A stretch of 27,010 nt of DNA from a virus, in the IMG/VR virus record IMGVR_UViG_3300025646_000284, positions 1 through 27,010 of that record. One strand, written 5' to 3'. Each line of letters begins with the position of its first letter. Within the stretch, counting starts at the first letter, position 1. Both the position numbers and the translations under genes were made by a program. Of this stretch, positions 1 through 7,529 are shown piece by piece. Under the pieces are notes generated by a model. The model was given only the letters and a program-made list of their open reading frames with translations. It did not search any database and was not told the origin of the DNA.

Positions 1-26
1 TCTGTAAAATCAAAGTTAGAATCACT

Positions 27-275
27 ATGACCAAACATCCTGCGAACGATTGGGAATGGGAAGATACTGCTGAAGAGGCTTTTGTTCAGTGGTTTAATGA
101 TGACTATGGGAGTCCTTATTCCCTTCGTTCAGAGTGGTTCTTTGGTGATTGTAAAGTACAAGACGAGAACACATTAAAAGATCTCATGTACAAGTGGTTG
201 CATTCAGCCTTCCTGACGGGTTATAATACTGGGAGATGTTCTCCAAAACTTGACGATACGGGGTGTTATGACTAA
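27..275 (+). CDS. Small hypothetical protein, 82 aa
   Basis: Unknown function. The product is acidic and rich in aromatic residues (WEWED near residue 9, QWFNDDYG near 22, SEWFFGD near 35), with no signal peptide or membrane helix. It opens a run of same-strand genes, and its stop overlaps the ATG of the next gene, so the two are probably translationally coupled. There is no strong ribosome site before the ATG at 27. The promoter must lie upstream of the window. Confidence 0.7.
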   Translation: MTKHPANDWEWEDTAEEAFVQWFNDDYGSPYSLRSEWFFGDCKVQDENTLKDLMYKWLHSAFLTGYNTGRCSPKLDDTGCYD

Positions 276-456
276 CCACATAGACATCAACATACATCAA
301 CACAATTCTAATTGTTTGGTGTATTATGATATCAAAGTTGGTGAATGGACTTGTGATGGTGATGCTCTGGATATTCCAAGTGCTCTCAAACTGATACAAC
401 ACCATCTCAAGTGGGATTATCGTGATTATGAAAACGAAATGGAGAGAGATGACTGA
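268..456 (+). CDS. Small hypothetical protein, 62 aa
   Basis: Unknown function. A TTG at 250 is in frame, but the ATG at 268 overlaps the upstream stop by 8 bases like its neighbours, so I chose it. The product begins MTNHIDINIHQH and ends in a charged tail (RDYENEMERDD). It overlaps the next gene by the same ATG-to-TGA arrangement. No domain recognised. Confidence 0.6.
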   Translation: MTNHIDINIHQHNSNCLVYYDIKVGEWTCDGDALDIPSALKLIQHHLKWDYRDYENEMERDD

Positions 457-631
457 AGACATTCAAATGCCTAATGGAGACTTTCTAAAGAACTATCCCG
501 ATGTAACCCGTGTTGAAGTCATTACTGGCGAAGGACGAGAGTTCGTTCGTTATGAATGTTCTAATGTTCAGGTAAGTCTTCAAGATGACGGACAAACACT
601 TAAAGTATTTCTCTTTACTACTTATGAATGA
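449..631 (+). CDS. Small hypothetical protein, 60 aa
   Basis: Unknown function. The ATG at 449 is preceded by GGAGAG at 441-446 and overlaps the preceding TGA, which is why I prefer it over the GTG at 422. The sequence alternates hydrophobic and charged residues (RVEVITGEGREFVRYE), suggesting a small beta-rich fold. It is coupled to the following gene by an 8-base overlap. Confidence 0.6.
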   Translation: MTEDIQMPNGDFLKNYPDVTRVEVITGEGREFVRYECSNVQVSLQDDGQTLKVFLFTTYE

Positions 632-803
632 AGAGTACGGACACATTTCTGATGGATTTTTCCTTTCAGATGAAGAGATAGATGAACTCAGAAAATGTAA
701 AAAGGAACTTACTGAATATGGTAAAGAGAAATTGAAAAGGCTTGCACAGGAAGAAATTTTGAAGTATAATAGTGATCTAAAAAAACTTTCTGAAAATGAC
801 TGA
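624..803 (+). CDS. Small charged helical protein, 59 aa
   Basis: Unknown function. Starting at ATG 624 (overlapping the previous stop) gives a protein with a LSDEEIDELRKCKKEL segment and a Lys/Glu-rich helical C-terminus. An in-frame ATG at 585 would overlap the upstream gene by 47 bases and is less likely. The stop overlaps the next start as ATGACTGA. Confidence 0.6.
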   Translation: MNEEYGHISDGFFLSDEEIDELRKCKKELTEYGKEKLKRLAQEEILKYNSDLKKLSEND

Positions 804-1401
804 ACTAACCCATGAAGAGATGCTTGAAGAAGCTTCTAGGAGAGAAGAATCGAACATAGTAACTGCAGCTCAAAGATATTTTAAAAAAGTAGAAGAATCC
901 CTACAACGTAGATCAATTCAATCTGAAATTGAAAGTATTGGTGAATATTCCGACTTACTTGCAAAAACTAAGTCGGCAAAGTCTATTGAAAAATTGAATA
1001 AAACTCATAGACAAAATCTTGCTGCTATTAGTAAAGTGTATCTGGAAGAATATGAATTGGAATATGGAAAGATTCCAGATTATGAACGATGGACATTCAT
1101 GGAATCTTCATACTTCATCCCAGGCGAAGGTCACACAACTTGTTTGTTGATGACACAAGCTCATCCCCGTAATGATGGAGTAGATATTCAAGATAATGAA
1201 GTCCTTACTACTCAATTTGATCGTTCCATAAAAGAATTTTATAAAGAATTTGGTACATCATCTCTGTATAACCTTGGATTTCATAGTCGTGAAGCATACT
1301 TTCAAAAATATTTTGCGATGATTCCACACGCTATTGTTAAACTTAAAAACAAACCGTGTGATCTTACTTTCAAAATGACTTTCAACTACAATTTTCCCTA
1401 A
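796..1401 (+). CDS. Hypothetical protein, 201 aa
   Basis: Unknown function; the largest gene in the first 2 kb. The first ~85 residues are strongly charged and look helical (EEMLEEASRREESN and later IEKLNKTHRQN). The remainder is mixed, with aromatic residues and one short Cys-containing strand (HTTCLLMTQAHPR). There is no signal peptide or transmembrane helix. The start overlaps the upstream stop and the next gene begins on the base after its TAA, so it belongs to the same transcript. No catalytic motif recognised. Confidence 0.75.
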   Translation: MTELTHEEMLEEASRREESNIVTAAQRYFKKVEESLQRRSIQSEIESIGEYSDLLAKTKSAKSIEKLNKTHRQNLAAISKVYLEEYELEYGKIPDYERWTFMESSYFIPGEGHTTCLLMTQAHPRNDGVDIQDNEVLTTQFDRSIKEFYKEFGTSSLYNLGFHSREAYFQKYFAMIPHAIVKLKNKPCDLTFKMTFNYNFP

Positions 1402-1587
1402 ATGAGCCGTTTTACTGAAAACCCAGATGAGATCGTGCTGAAAGATGTGGAGATGTTTCACCTGGAAAGTATGAATGAACGCACACTTTGGTGTGGTGTT
1501 TATGGTAAAGATGGTAAAATCTATCACTTGAATATTTCTGCTGATGGTGATAAACTGAGATACTATTGGAGTGATGAAACGCCGTGA
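1402..1587 (+). CDS. Small hypothetical protein, 61 aa
   Basis: Unknown function. The ATG follows the preceding TAA directly. The C-terminal half (KDGKIYHLNISADGDKLRYYW) reads like a small beta sheet. Its TGA overlaps the GTG of the next gene (GTGA), indicating coupling. No family recognised. Confidence 0.65.
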   Translation: MSRFTENPDEIVLKDVEMFHLESMNERTLWCGVYGKDGKIYHLNISADGDKLRYYWSDETP

Positions 1588-1814
1588 CCTGGAAAGAATA
1601 CTGGCAAATGACCAAATGGGAATGGTTTTTTGAAGGTTTTCGTCATATTGAATATATCATTGATTGTCGTATCACAATGGATCATTTTGGATATGATGAC
1701 TTCTGGGAAGCATTATCATGGGGTTGGTGTTGCGAATACATTTACCCTTATGATGATCCTTATGATCCTCGTATTTCACCTGAACGCAAGTTAAGGTTAG
1801 GGAGGTGGACATAA
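1584..1814 (+). CDS. Aromatic-rich hypothetical protein, 76 aa, GTG start
   Basis: Unknown function. It starts at a GTG that overlaps the upstream TGA. The protein is unusually rich in Trp, Tyr and Phe (WKEYWQMTKWEWFFEGF, then DDFWEALSWGWCCEYIYPYDD). The following gene has a related Trp/Tyr-rich N-terminus (FWYWYRLVNHSGWRMDDHQRY), so the two may be diverged relatives or partners. It ends at TAA 1812-1814, sharing one base with the next start. Confidence 0.65.
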   Translation: MTWKEYWQMTKWEWFFEGFRHIEYIIDCRITMDHFGYDDFWEALSWGWCCEYIYPYDDPYDPRISPERKLRLGRWT

Positions 1815-2167
1815 TGGATTTCCCAGTGTTCTTAAATAAGTGGATCATCGGATTAAAACCGATTAAGTACACAATTTTCTGGTATTGGTATCGTCTAGTA
1901 AATCATTCTGGTTGGCGAATGGATGATCACCAACGATATTCTGACTTCTGGTTAAATCTTAATCATGGTTGGGATCATATGAATTATGTGCATAAGTTTG
2001 AAGAGTTCTGGGGTAAGGGTTCTTATCCACCAGAACGTATCGTATTACCAAAAGAAAACTTTGATGCTCTCGTAGAAAAATTAGAACTTCCTAGTGAAGC
2101 TACAATGGAGAGTGTCAGGAGACTTGCAAATCGTAAATCACCTTGGAACAAAGATTATGACCATTGA
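1814..2167 (+). CDS. Protein with DUF1778-like C-terminal segment, 117 aa
   Basis: The start at ATG 1814 has a strong GGAGGT ribosome site at 1801-1806, so I prefer it to the in-frame GTG at 1805. The N-terminal ~75 residues are Trp/Tyr-rich and unrecognised. The C-terminal ~40 residues (IVLPKENFDALVEKL, then ESVRRLANRKSPWN) resemble the conserved C-terminal stretch of DUF1778/TacA-type antitoxin-like proteins, in which a short amphipathic segment binds a partner. No toxin gene is recognisable beside it, so an antitoxin role is not supported. The similarity is from memory and needs a profile search. Confidence 0.7.
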   Translation: MDFPVFLNKWIIGLKPIKYTIFWYWYRLVNHSGWRMDDHQRYSDFWLNLNHGWDHMNYVHKFEEFWGKGSYPPERIVLPKENFDALVEKLELPSEATMESVRRLANRKSPWNKDYDH

Positions 2168-2345
2168 AGTAACAGAAAAGGGAGATGGATCATTTGATAT
2201 TTCTTGGGATGAAAATGATCCTGTTGAAAGTATCTTGAACACTTGGACGGAACAGGACTTTATTGATTGCATCAGGCAAGAGTGTGAGAGGACACTTGCG
2301 AGGCTGTCCACTGATGACGCCATAGGACTCACTGATGCGTCATAG
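2157..2345 (+). CDS. Small acidic phage protein, 62 aa
   Basis: Begins at ATG 2157, overlapping the upstream stop by 11 bases. The motif GSFDISWDENDP followed by WTEQDFIDCIRQECERTL looks like a conserved small phage protein with a beta hairpin and a C-terminal helix. Function unknown. It is followed by a 23-base gap before the next gene. Confidence 0.65.
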   Translation: MTIEVTEKGDGSFDISWDENDPVESILNTWTEQDFIDCIRQECERTLARLSTDDAIGLTDAS

Positions 2346-2368
2346 TAGCCAAGTAATCAATCAAACCC

Positions 2369-2752
2369 ATGGCAACTCGTTCTCGCATTGGTGTTCAACT
2401 CAAAGATGGTTCTGTTCTCTCGGTGTATTGTCACTGGGACGGCTATCCCGAGTGGAATGGTAAGAAACTGAAAGAACACTTCAACTCCTACGAACAAGCT
2501 GCAGAGTTGATTGATGGTGGTGACATCAGTTCTCTGTGGACTGATAAAGATTGGGAACAGAAAGAAATGGAATCCCGCACTCTGTATTATGCTGAGCGTG
2601 GTGAAACTGACACCGAACCTAATCTTGATAACTCCTTCCAAGCTTTCATCAGTGGTGTGAATGATTCTTGGGCGGATTATGCCTACCTCTTTGCCGATGG
2701 TGAGTGGAAGTGTTATACTCCTAAAGGTAATGAAGAACAAATCCCTGCGTGA
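2369..2752 (+). CDS. Conserved phage protein of the MATRSRIG / CHWDGYP family, 127 aa
   Basis: The N-terminus MATRSRIGVQLKDGS, then VYCHWDGYPEWNGKKLKEH near residues 19-37, marks a small protein family that I recognise from many unrelated phages and some plasmids, of normal length here. The EQAAELIDGGDISSL segment and the C-terminal beta-rich FADGEWKCYTP fit the same family. Its biochemical role is not known to me. It lies in the middle of the early-type small-gene run with the next gene two bases after its stop. Confidence 0.8.
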   Translation: MATRSRIGVQLKDGSVLSVYCHWDGYPEWNGKKLKEHFNSYEQAAELIDGGDISSLWTDKDWEQKEMESRTLYYAERGETDTEPNLDNSFQAFISGVNDSWADYAYLFADGEWKCYTPKGNEEQIPA

Positions 2753-2753
2753 T

Positions 2754-2894
2754 ATGAAAGACCTCATTCAAGTGAAGTATTACTTCAAAGAGTTTCCAAA
2801 CACTACTCTTTCAGTCTTCCTTAAGACTGAAGAACAAGTGGAGGCTTTCAAAGCCAAACACCCCGACTATGTTTATGTTGGAGAAACTAAATGA
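2754..2894 (+). CDS. Very small hypothetical protein, 46 aa
   Basis: Starts at ATG 2754 directly after the previous TGA. The product is MKDLIQVKYYFKEFP followed by a segment LKTEEQVEAFKAKHP and a short strand, consistent with a minimal alpha/beta fold. Function unknown. Confidence 0.55.
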   Translation: MKDLIQVKYYFKEFPNTTLSVFLKTEEQVEAFKAKHPDYVYVGETK

Positions 2895-2930
2895 CACAAG
2901 ACAATACTGTTCTCAACGCTTAAACAAGTG

Positions 2931-3308
2931 ATGAAATCTCTGTTTGTTGTTGTTTCGCTGGTGCTTACTGCACCAGCTTTTGCACAAACTCCACCCGCAC
3001 CAAAAACACCAAAAGTCTATAAGCCTTTTGTCTATGAAACTCCATGTCAATTAGAGACGGGTGGATCTATCTACGAGGATCTTTGTAAAGTTATTGAAAC
3101 TCGTGAACCTGGGGGTGCTCTTAGGACTCGTAACATTTTCTCTAATAAATGGAAATTAACTATCAAAGGACGATTTGATAAAGAGAAGGGATATATGACT
3201 TGGGACAGTCATAATAACTATGAATACAAATGGGAGTATAAATCTGCTGGAACTGGGTGGACTTATGTAATGCCTGGCGTACTTCTTGAGAATGTATCTT
3301 GGGACTGA
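2931..3308 (+). CDS. Secreted hypothetical protein with cleavable signal peptide, 125 aa
   Basis: Residues 1-19 form a typical Sec signal peptide: MK, a hydrophobic core FVVVSLVLTAPA and an AFA-Q cleavage site after residue 18. The mature protein starts with a Pro/Lys-rich linker (TPPAPKTPKVYKP) and then a compact domain with two Cys residues (CQLETGG, LCKVIE) that could form a disulfide in the periplasm. The end is rich in Tyr/Trp strands (YEYKWEYKS, GTGWTYVMPG). The function is unknown. A phage-encoded periplasmic protein could act on the envelope or on superinfection, but nothing here proves that. It closes the first gene run. Confidence 0.75.
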   Translation: MKSLFVVVSLVLTAPAFAQTPPAPKTPKVYKPFVYETPCQLETGGSIYEDLCKVIETREPGGALRTRNIFSNKWKLTIKGRFDKEKGYMTWDSHNNYEYKWEYKSAGTGWTYVMPGVLLENVSWD

Positions 3309-3362
3309 TAAGGATCTCTGATCATTAAGCCCCTTGACTCTCTCCCTAAGTTGGTTCATACT
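3309..3362 (+). promoter_or_regulatory. Type-2 promoter A
   Basis: TTGACT at 3334-3339, a 17-base spacer and CATACT at 3357-3362 form a good sigma-70-like promoter. The upstream sequence TAAGGATCTCTGATCA, followed by AAGCCCC, is shared almost exactly with promoters B and C (5670s and 6210s). It would start transcription near 3369, about 110 bases before the ATG at 3481. Confidence 0.65.
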
Positions 3363-3480
3363 AGCTTCAGAAGAGAACCCTCCCAGCGAAACCACCCGAC
3401 ATCGGGACAGGTCATGGGTAAGATCCTTCACATGCTGTAGGGGAGATCGGCACCCCCACCCAAACCAATTCACTTCACAC

Positions 3481-3627
3481 ATGAACGACGATTTCAACTA
3501 CGATTACATGACCGAGAACGATCTTTACGAATCCATGATGGAAACTGGTCCTGAAGATTGGCTTCCCTCTACTGGTATTCGTGAAGAGTTTGATGCTGAA
3601 ACGCTTGCTCTTTTGAGGAACTTCTGA
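3481..3627 (+). CDS. Small acidic hypothetical protein, 48 aa
   Basis: Unknown function. ATG 3481 begins a strongly acidic peptide (MNDDFNYDYMTENDLYESM, then EEFDAETLALLRNF). The frame is open upstream to 3334, but that stretch is the promoter and a GC-rich leader and does not look coding. The ~110-base leader contains short hairpins (CCCGACATCGGG near 3396; GGGG/CCCC near 3440). An acidic protein of this size could bind a host protein, but there is no direct evidence. Confidence 0.55.
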   Translation: MNDDFNYDYMTENDLYESMMETGPEDWLPSTGIREEFDAETLALLRNF

Positions 3628-3660
3628 TAAAATAGATTGGGTAATGGTTTAAGGGTTTAG

Positions 3661-4176
3661 ATGAAGGTTGTTGAGAGACACCGATACGATGGGGAAGAAA
3701 TCTTTGAGACTCGTTCTCTTAGGTTTCTTCCTTTTTCTTATGAACCCGCAGTGATTCATGCAATAAGTAGAATTATTGCTGACCAACTGACGCCTGATCT
3801 TCTCACCAAAAAGTACAGAGAAGAAAATGCAACCAACCCAATGTTTGGTCATTGTTACCATTCAACTCAGGCTTTGTTCTACCTGATGGACACGGATAAG
3901 TTAGTTCCTATGAGTGGAATTGACTATCGGAATGATACTCACTGGTGGTTACAAGATGGTGAAACTATCTACGATGTAACTGCGGATCAGTATTACTCTG
4001 TAGGACAAGTTCCTCCGTATGCAACAGGAAAGAAAACAGCTTGGTATGGTTGGAAACAACGACCACATCAAAGATCTCTCAAATTGATTATGAGAGTTCT
4101 TGATTCCATGAAGATTTCGTATTGTTACGAAACCCTCAAACGCCAGTCAGGGGCCTTGACAGAGTTCTTTGTCTGA
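3661..4176 (+). CDS. Hypothetical protein with Cys-His-Asp triad pattern, 171 aa
   Basis: Not recognised as a named family. In order, the sequence has GHCYHSTQALFYLM with Cys65, THWWLQ with His94, and ETIYDVTADQYY with Asp105. This Cys-His-Asp order, with Cys at a helix start and His in a strand, is the arrangement of papain-like and transglutaminase-like thiol enzymes. A peptidase, amidase or acyl-transfer role is therefore a reasonable inference. Around the triad are a charged N-terminus (ERHRYDGEEIFETRS) and a basic region (KQRPHQRSLKLIMR). No signal peptide. It precedes the nuclease gene by 95 bases and may share its transcript. Confidence 0.75.
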   Translation: MKVVERHRYDGEEIFETRSLRFLPFSYEPAVIHAISRIIADQLTPDLLTKKYREENATNPMFGHCYHSTQALFYLMDTDKLVPMSGIDYRNDTHWWLQDGETIYDVTADQYYSVGQVPPYATGKKTAWYGWKQRPHQRSLKLIMRVLDSMKISYCYETLKRQSGALTEFFV

Positions 4177-4271
4177 GTTACACTTAAAACATCAAAGAAA
4201 CGGACTAAATCCCAACTCTTAATTGAGACGGTCAAAACTCCAAATCTGAGATACCCATTCGCTTTTTTACT

Positions 4272-5651
4272 ATGAAAACAAACACAAAAACCTACACTCT
4301 CACTGTATCTAAACTGGCTTCTCTGCAACAGGACACCAAGATTTATCTTGATGAAGCCTTCCAGTCTAATACACGCTGGAGTACCCAGATGAATCAAGCA
4401 TACATTAAGTCTGTGCTTGAGGGTAAAGCAATCACCCCAGTTACCTTGGGGAGACTTACGGATCTTCTGAGTTCTATTGAACTTCATTATGGTCCCACTC
4501 ACTCTGATTATCAGTTTTTCAAAGATCTTTTGGATCAGGGTTTTGAATACATCACGATTGATGGTAATAATCGTGATAATTGTATTTGCAAGTTTCTGAA
4601 CAATGAGTTTCCTCTCGCCGAAGGGAAATACTTCATTGAACACAACAACATCCAGTACTTTGAAGCAACAAAGAATAGTAAGTATTTCAAGGACTTGGAT
4701 CCCGATGTTCGCAACTACATTGAGAACATCTCTATGAACACTTTGATGGTTTTGCAATCCGATCGTACAGGACTTGCTGAACTTTTTAGCAACATCAACC
4801 AGGGTCTTCCTCTCAACAATCAAGAGAAAAGGAACGCTATTCCTTGTCGTTTTGGTAATCTTGTTCGCAAACTCGTTCAGAGTCACATGAACTCTTTTGT
4901 GAACCTATACAACGCAAAAGCTATCAACCGTAGGCACCCAGATGAACTGGTTGTAACAATCGCAGTTCTTGTTTCTCATAATCTGAAAAATCTAGACAAA
5001 AATGCTCTAGATGATGCTTATGGGGATTCTACAGTTGAAGTCGTTTCTTTCAACAGAACTTCCGCGATTGTTGAACAACTTTCTAAGATTGTTGTGAACT
5101 ATGGTGCTGCTGGTTTTGACATTGGTGGAAAGAAAAACGCTAACCTGATCGACTTTGCAATGTTATTGAATTATCTCAATAACAACTCCATTGTGATTGA
5201 AGATTACAAAGGCTTCTATAATTGGTTTGTGGAAAGCCAATCAGAACGGATTGCTAATACTGACATTCTTTATTGGGGTAAAAAAGGAAACAATCCTCGC
5301 AGTTATGCAGGTCTTTTGAGAAGTTCTACCTCAAACTTCCTCCAAATCCGACTTGATAAACTGATTGATTCTATTTCTTCCGCACCCGACAATGTTTTGA
5401 CTTTCCGTGATAAAGATCGTAAGTATGATCCCAAGATCCGTTATAGTCTCTGGAAAGCCCAAGAAGGACGATGTGCATTGACTGGTGAACCTATTGATGC
5501 CCGCCACATTTATGATGGATCGGTTACTCACATTGACCACAAAGATCCTTGGTCAAAAGGTGGACAAACTACGGTGGAAAATGCACAACTAGTGTTTGCA
5601 AATGCAAACCTTCGTAAGGGTGCTCAACTCGTAGAAGTTACATCTCTTTGA
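4272..5651 (+). CDS. DUF262-like / HNH endonuclease fusion, 459 aa
   Basis: A two-part protein. The N-terminal half resembles DUF262 (ParB/Srx-type nucleotide-dependent DNase fold): DEAFQSNTRWSTQMNQAYIK near residue 28 and TIDGNNRDN with Asp97 and Arg101, the equivalent of the family's IDGxQR motif. The C-terminal ~50 residues are a canonical HNH nuclease: His420-Ile-Asp422-His423 (THIDHKDPWSKGG), Asn437 (VENAQLV) and the trailing ANANLRKG. Only one of the Cys residues often seen around HNH zinc sites is present (GRCALTGEP). GmrSD-type modification-dependent enzymes and several anti-phage proteins combine DUF262 with HNH, so cleavage of modified or foreign DNA is a reasonable inference. It is followed by a weak hairpin terminator and then by an unknown gene and a helicase. 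Confidence 0.85.
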   Translation: MKTNTKTYTLTVSKLASLQQDTKIYLDEAFQSNTRWSTQMNQAYIKSVLEGKAITPVTLGRLTDLLSSIELHYGPTHSDYQFFKDLLDQGFEYITIDGNNRDNCICKFLNNEFPLAEGKYFIEHNNIQYFEATKNSKYFKDLDPDVRNYIENISMNTLMVLQSDRTGLAELFSNINQGLPLNNQEKRNAIPCRFGNLVRKLVQSHMNSFVNLYNAKAINRRHPDELVVTIAVLVSHNLKNLDKNALDDAYGDSTVEVVSFNRTSAIVEQLSKIVVNYGAAGFDIGGKKNANLIDFAMLLNYLNNNSIVIEDYKGFYNWFVESQSERIANTDILYWGKKGNNPRSYAGLLRSSTSNFLQIRLDKLIDSISSAPDNVLTFRDKDRKYDPKIRYSLWKAQEGRCALTGEPIDARHIYDGSVTHIDHKDPWSKGGQTTVENAQLVFANANLRKGAQLVEVTSL

Positions 5652-5654
5652 GTA

Positions 5655-5676
5655 CCTTATCTAATTCATAAGGTTT
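5655..5676 (+). terminator. Weak hairpin terminator after the HNH gene
   Basis: CCTTAT (5655-5660) and ATAAGG (5668-5673) can form a 6-bp stem with a 7-base loop, followed by TTT. The stem is AT-rich and the T run is short, so it may terminate only partly. It lies three bases after the HNH gene and just before promoter B. Confidence 0.35.
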
Positions 5677-5692
5677 CCTGATCAAAAACCCC

Positions 5693-5721
5693 TTGACACC
5701 TCTATGGTCAGGGGGTATCCT
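5693..5721 (+). promoter_or_regulatory. Type-2 promoter B, near-consensus sigma-70
   Basis: TTGACA (5693-5698), exactly 17 bases, TATCCT (5716-5721). The upstream block TAAGGTTTCCTGATCA plus AACCCC matches promoters A and C. Predicted start near 5728, leaving a short leader without an obvious ribosome site before ATG 5745. Confidence 0.75.
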
Positions 5722-5744
5722 TATTCATGTAACCCAAACCAGTT

Positions 5745-6209
5745 ATGTACTGTCCTGCAACTCTCAAGCCCACTATCAACGGACTGAAAGAAAAGTATCC
5801 ACACTTCCGTGAATCTTGGACTACCTTTGTCAAAGATTCTATTATCAGAAAGGGGCTTGAACAACTTCCTAAAGGTGAAATCAAGTTGTTAGGTTTGAAA
5901 GATATTTGCAAAAAACAATGGAACTTTGAAAGTGATTGTGAATACGATGTTGTAGTGAAAGATCTTTCACGAAGATTTGGAGAAACTAAACAAAAGTATT
6001 ATGAAGAGTTTTCTCAAAAGTTTCCGAGAATGTTTTCCAAAATTATTCACAAACCTAGTATTGATGAGTTCACGGTAAAAACTTCTAAAAAAACTATGGA
6101 AAGATGTTATAGGGTATCCTTTGAAGCTTACGGGTGTTTCTTTGATCTTTCTGAAGAAAACATGGACGCACTGTTTGATTATGCAAAAAAACTTAACAGA
6201 TTGATCTAA
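5745..6209 (+). CDS. Hypothetical protein, 154 aa, own promoter
   Basis: Unknown function. A basic, mostly helical protein: KPTINGLKEKYPHFRESW, then LSRRFGETKQKYYEEFSQKFPRMFSKI, ending FDYAKKLNRLI. It has a segment LGLKDICKKQWNF and three further Cys residues but no paired CxxC. No membrane segment. It sits alone between the type-2 promoters B and C, between the nuclease and helicase genes, so it may work with them; a DNA- or RNA-binding partner is possible on charge alone. Confidence 0.75.
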   Translation: MYCPATLKPTINGLKEKYPHFRESWTTFVKDSIIRKGLEQLPKGEIKLLGLKDICKKQWNFESDCEYDVVVKDLSRRFGETKQKYYEEFSQKFPRMFSKIIHKPSIDEFTVKTSKKTMERCYRVSFEAYGCFFDLSEENMDALFDYAKKLNRLI

Positions 6210-6214
6210 TCCAT

Positions 6215-6268
6215 AAGGATCTCTGATCACAAAGCCCCTTGCCCTCCCTAGGGGGTAAGGAGTATTCT
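6215..6268 (+). promoter_or_regulatory. Type-2 promoter C
   Basis: TTGCCC (6239-6244), 18-base spacer, TATTCT (6263-6268), with the shared upstream block TAAGGATCTCTGATCA and AAGCCCC. The -35 is weaker than in copies A and B. The transcript would start near 6275, just before the helicase. Confidence 0.6.
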
Positions 6269-6290
6269 AGCTGTATTGAAACGCAATTTG

Positions 6291-7520
6291 ATGATTCCTC
6301 TTCTCCGTCCACATCAAGAACGTGCGGTTGATCTTATGCAACTGCATGAAAAAGGTCAGATCGTGGTCCCCACTGGTGGCGGGAAAACGATGAAGATGAT
6401 CCGCGATGCAATGATGCAACTTGAGTCTCAAGATGCAAAGACTATTGTTATCGTTGCACCACGCATCTTGCTCGCAGAACAATTATGTTCTGAGTTCCTA
6501 GAGTTTATCACCAACGCAAGTGTGATGCACATTCACTCTGGTGAAACTCATCACTTTAGTTCTACCAAACCCCAAGAGATTGTGGATTGGGTTGTGAACA
6601 CCAAAGGTCACAAGATGATCTTCACCACCTATAATTCTCTGGGTCGTCTGCAACAAACTCGTCTCCCCGTAGATACCATCTACTTCGACGAAGCTCACAA
6701 CTCTGTGCAACGTCACTTCTTCCCTGCAACTGAATACTTCAGTCAGGAAGCTGACCGTTGTTACTTCTTCACTGCGACTCCCAAACATTCTCTCGCAGTT
6801 GGTAAGCCTGGGATGAATGATGTAGAAGTTTATGGTCAGGTGATTTGTAATGTTCCTGCACCTGAACTTGTGGAAGGTGGTTACATCCTCCCTCCTAAAG
6901 TTATCGCAAAACAACTTCCTATGGTTGGTAAGGGTAAGATTCCCGCAGATCGGGATTGTACTAACTTGATTGAGACTCTGGATGAATGTGGTAAGGACAA
7001 AGTGTTGATCTGTGCGAAAGCTACCAAACAGATCTCTGCACTGATGTCCGAGACTGATTTCATCCAACAACTCCAAGATCGTGGGTTCTCTTATCTCTAC
7101 ATCACCGCAAAGACTGGTGCAATTATCAACGGTCAGAAGGTGAACCGTGAGGTATTCTTTGAGACCCTAAGTTCATGGGGTAAGGATGACAACAAGAAGT
7201 TTGTTGTGCTACATCACTCTATCCTCTCTGAGGGTATCAATGTCTCTGGACTTGAGGGTGTGATCTTTATGCGTTCGATGGACTACATTGGTATCTCTCA
7301 AACCATCGGCCGTGTGATTCGGATGCACCACAACGATGCAGCTCGTATCCGTAGTGGTGAACTGGTTCCTGGTGACGTTGACAACTATACCAAATCTTTT
7401 GGTCTGGTTGTTGTTCCCGTGTTCAACAAAGTTGGGATCTCTACTCACCAGAAGATCCAAGCTGTGGTGGATACGATCTTCCAACAAGGACAACCTGCAA
7501 TCAGTGTTGTCAAACGATGA
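6291..7520 (+). CDS. SF2 DEAH-box helicase, 409 aa
   Basis: ATP-dependent nucleic-acid helicase or translocase of superfamily 2. Motifs in order: a Q-like start LLRPHQERAVDLM, Walker A TGGGKT with Lys32, DEAH at 133-136, TATP at 161-164 (motif III), and QTIGRVIR at 337-344 with Arg341 and Arg344 (motif VI). The two RecA-like domains fill the protein, so it is a minimal helicase without an extra nuclease or zinc domain. I placed the start at ATG 6291 because the promoter -10 ends at 6268; an in-frame TTG at 6276 is the alternative. It could be a UvsW-like recombination helicase, or the motor of a defence or modification system with the DUF262-HNH protein upstream; the position favours neither firmly. 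Confidence 0.9.
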   Translation: MIPLLRPHQERAVDLMQLHEKGQIVVPTGGGKTMKMIRDAMMQLESQDAKTIVIVAPRILLAEQLCSEFLEFITNASVMHIHSGETHHFSSTKPQEIVDWVVNTKGHKMIFTTYNSLGRLQQTRLPVDTIYFDEAHNSVQRHFFPATEYFSQEADRCYFFTATPKHSLAVGKPGMNDVEVYGQVICNVPAPELVEGGYILPPKVIAKQLPMVGKGKIPADRDCTNLIETLDECGKDKVLICAKATKQISALMSETDFIQQLQDRGFSYLYITAKTGAIINGQKVNREVFFETLSSWGKDDNKKFVVLHHSILSEGINVSGLEGVIFMRSMDYIGISQTIGRVIRMHHNDAARIRSGELVPGDVDNYTKSFGLVVVPVFNKVGISTHQKIQAVVDTIFQQGQPAISVVKR

Positions 7521-7529
7521 CTATATATT

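Noticed and set aside
1814-2167. Toxin-antitoxin pair because of the DUF1778-like end
   Set aside because: No GNAT-type or other toxin gene is adjacent and the N-terminal DNA-binding part of such antitoxins is missing.
4125-4886. Long open frame on the - strand (253 codons)
   Set aside because: Opposite the DUF262-HNH gene; composition is that of an antisense shadow.
6498-7076. - strand frame of 192 codons
   Set aside because: Opposite the helicase; no motif and no start signal.
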